DNA from: Acidobacteriota bacterium
GTDB taxonomy: Bacteria; Acidobacteriota; Blastocatellia; RBC074
Direction of reading: 5' to 3'
Length of the DNA: 32,562 nt
Assembly (NCBI GenBank): GCA_016196035.1
Contig: JACPYM010000080.1
Span: 1-32,562 of the forward strand
The notes under the pieces were generated by a model. The model saw nothing but the letters and a program-made list of their open reading frames with translations, ran no database searches and was not told the DNA's origin. Below, in pieces: positions 32,480-32,562 of this stretch. How positions within the stretch are numbered: position 1 is the first letter of the stretch; the number at the start of each line of letters is the position of its first letter. Both the position numbers and the translations under genes were made by a program.

Positions 32480-32562
32480 CTGGAGTAGATAGGTCAGAGG
32501 TTGAATCATCTCGTTGTGGCGATTGACCACGTAAAGGAGACTAATCGAACCTGCTGACCGAA
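32424..32562. repeat. Right arm of the 139-bp perfect inverted repeat
   Basis: Exact reverse complement of 2-140. It begins inside msrB near the normal end of that domain and runs to the window end. The sequence has two dyads (ACTCCAG-N12-CTGGAGT and GGTCA-N27-TGACC). A GTGCG at 32449-32453 would suit the 5' end of a group II intron, but no other intron part is in the window, so that is a guess only. Confidence 0.9.

Noticed and set aside
32424-32562. Group II intron end or linear-replicon telomere
   Set aside because: Only a GTGCG and some dyads support an intron; no intron protein or domain V is present, and the gene content is chromosomal. Kept only as an option to test.

Overview
The window is a piece of a GC-rich bacterial chromosome. 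The gene set suggests Acidobacteriota, probably near Blastocatellia: a DUF1549/DUF1553 'planctomycete cytochrome c' protein, DUF4136 and DUF6600 secreted proteins, small secreted proteins of a type common in that phylum, sigma-54-type promoters and many dispersed palindromes. This is inferred from gene content; no rRNA or marker gene is present. Planctomycetota or Verrucomicrobiota are less likely alternatives. I found no tRNA, rRNA, CRISPR array, transposase or phage gene.

Layout. 1-140 is one arm of a perfect 139-bp inverted repeat whose other arm is the last 139 bases of the window. 190-3781 (minus strand): a 32-aa membrane peptide, an ABC exporter, a small coiled-coil protein and a secreted DUF4136 protein. 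4291-10617 (plus): a complete tripartite RND efflux operon (TolC-like, MdtA-like, MdtB/C-like). 10918-15950 (plus): an HtrA-type protease, a membrane-anchored SpoIIE/RsbU-type phosphatase and three secreted proteins. 16163-21312 (minus): an operon of an ABC exporter with an odd periplasmic insertion, a membrane protein and a GH15 glucoamylase-type enzyme. 21313-22868: repeat-rich DNA around a small membrane protein. 22869-26182: DUF2252, DUF421, an acidic protein and a BON-domain protein. 26183-27454: a long gene-poor stretch holding one 69-aa gene. 27455-32479: the DUF1549/DUF1553 cytochrome, a low-GC membrane protein, an ankyrin protein, a hairpin array and msrB.

Most interesting is a set of sigma-54 (-24/-12) promoter matches, TGGCAY-R-N4-TTGC, in intergenic DNA and correctly oriented at good distances from gene starts. 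They precede the 32-aa peptide, DUF4136, the TolC/RND operon, the HtrA/phosphatase operon, a 150-aa secreted protein and the 69-aa ORF, with a weaker one before the BON gene. All but the 69-aa ORF encode envelope, export or periplasmic functions, which suggests one sigma-54 envelope programme. It also supports two short genes that ordinary gene calling would miss.

The second theme is dispersed repeats: at least five MITE- or REP-like palindromic elements, several direct-repeat arrays next to promoters or gene ends, and the 139-bp inverted repeat at the window ends, which may mark a multicopy element or an assembly-graph boundary.
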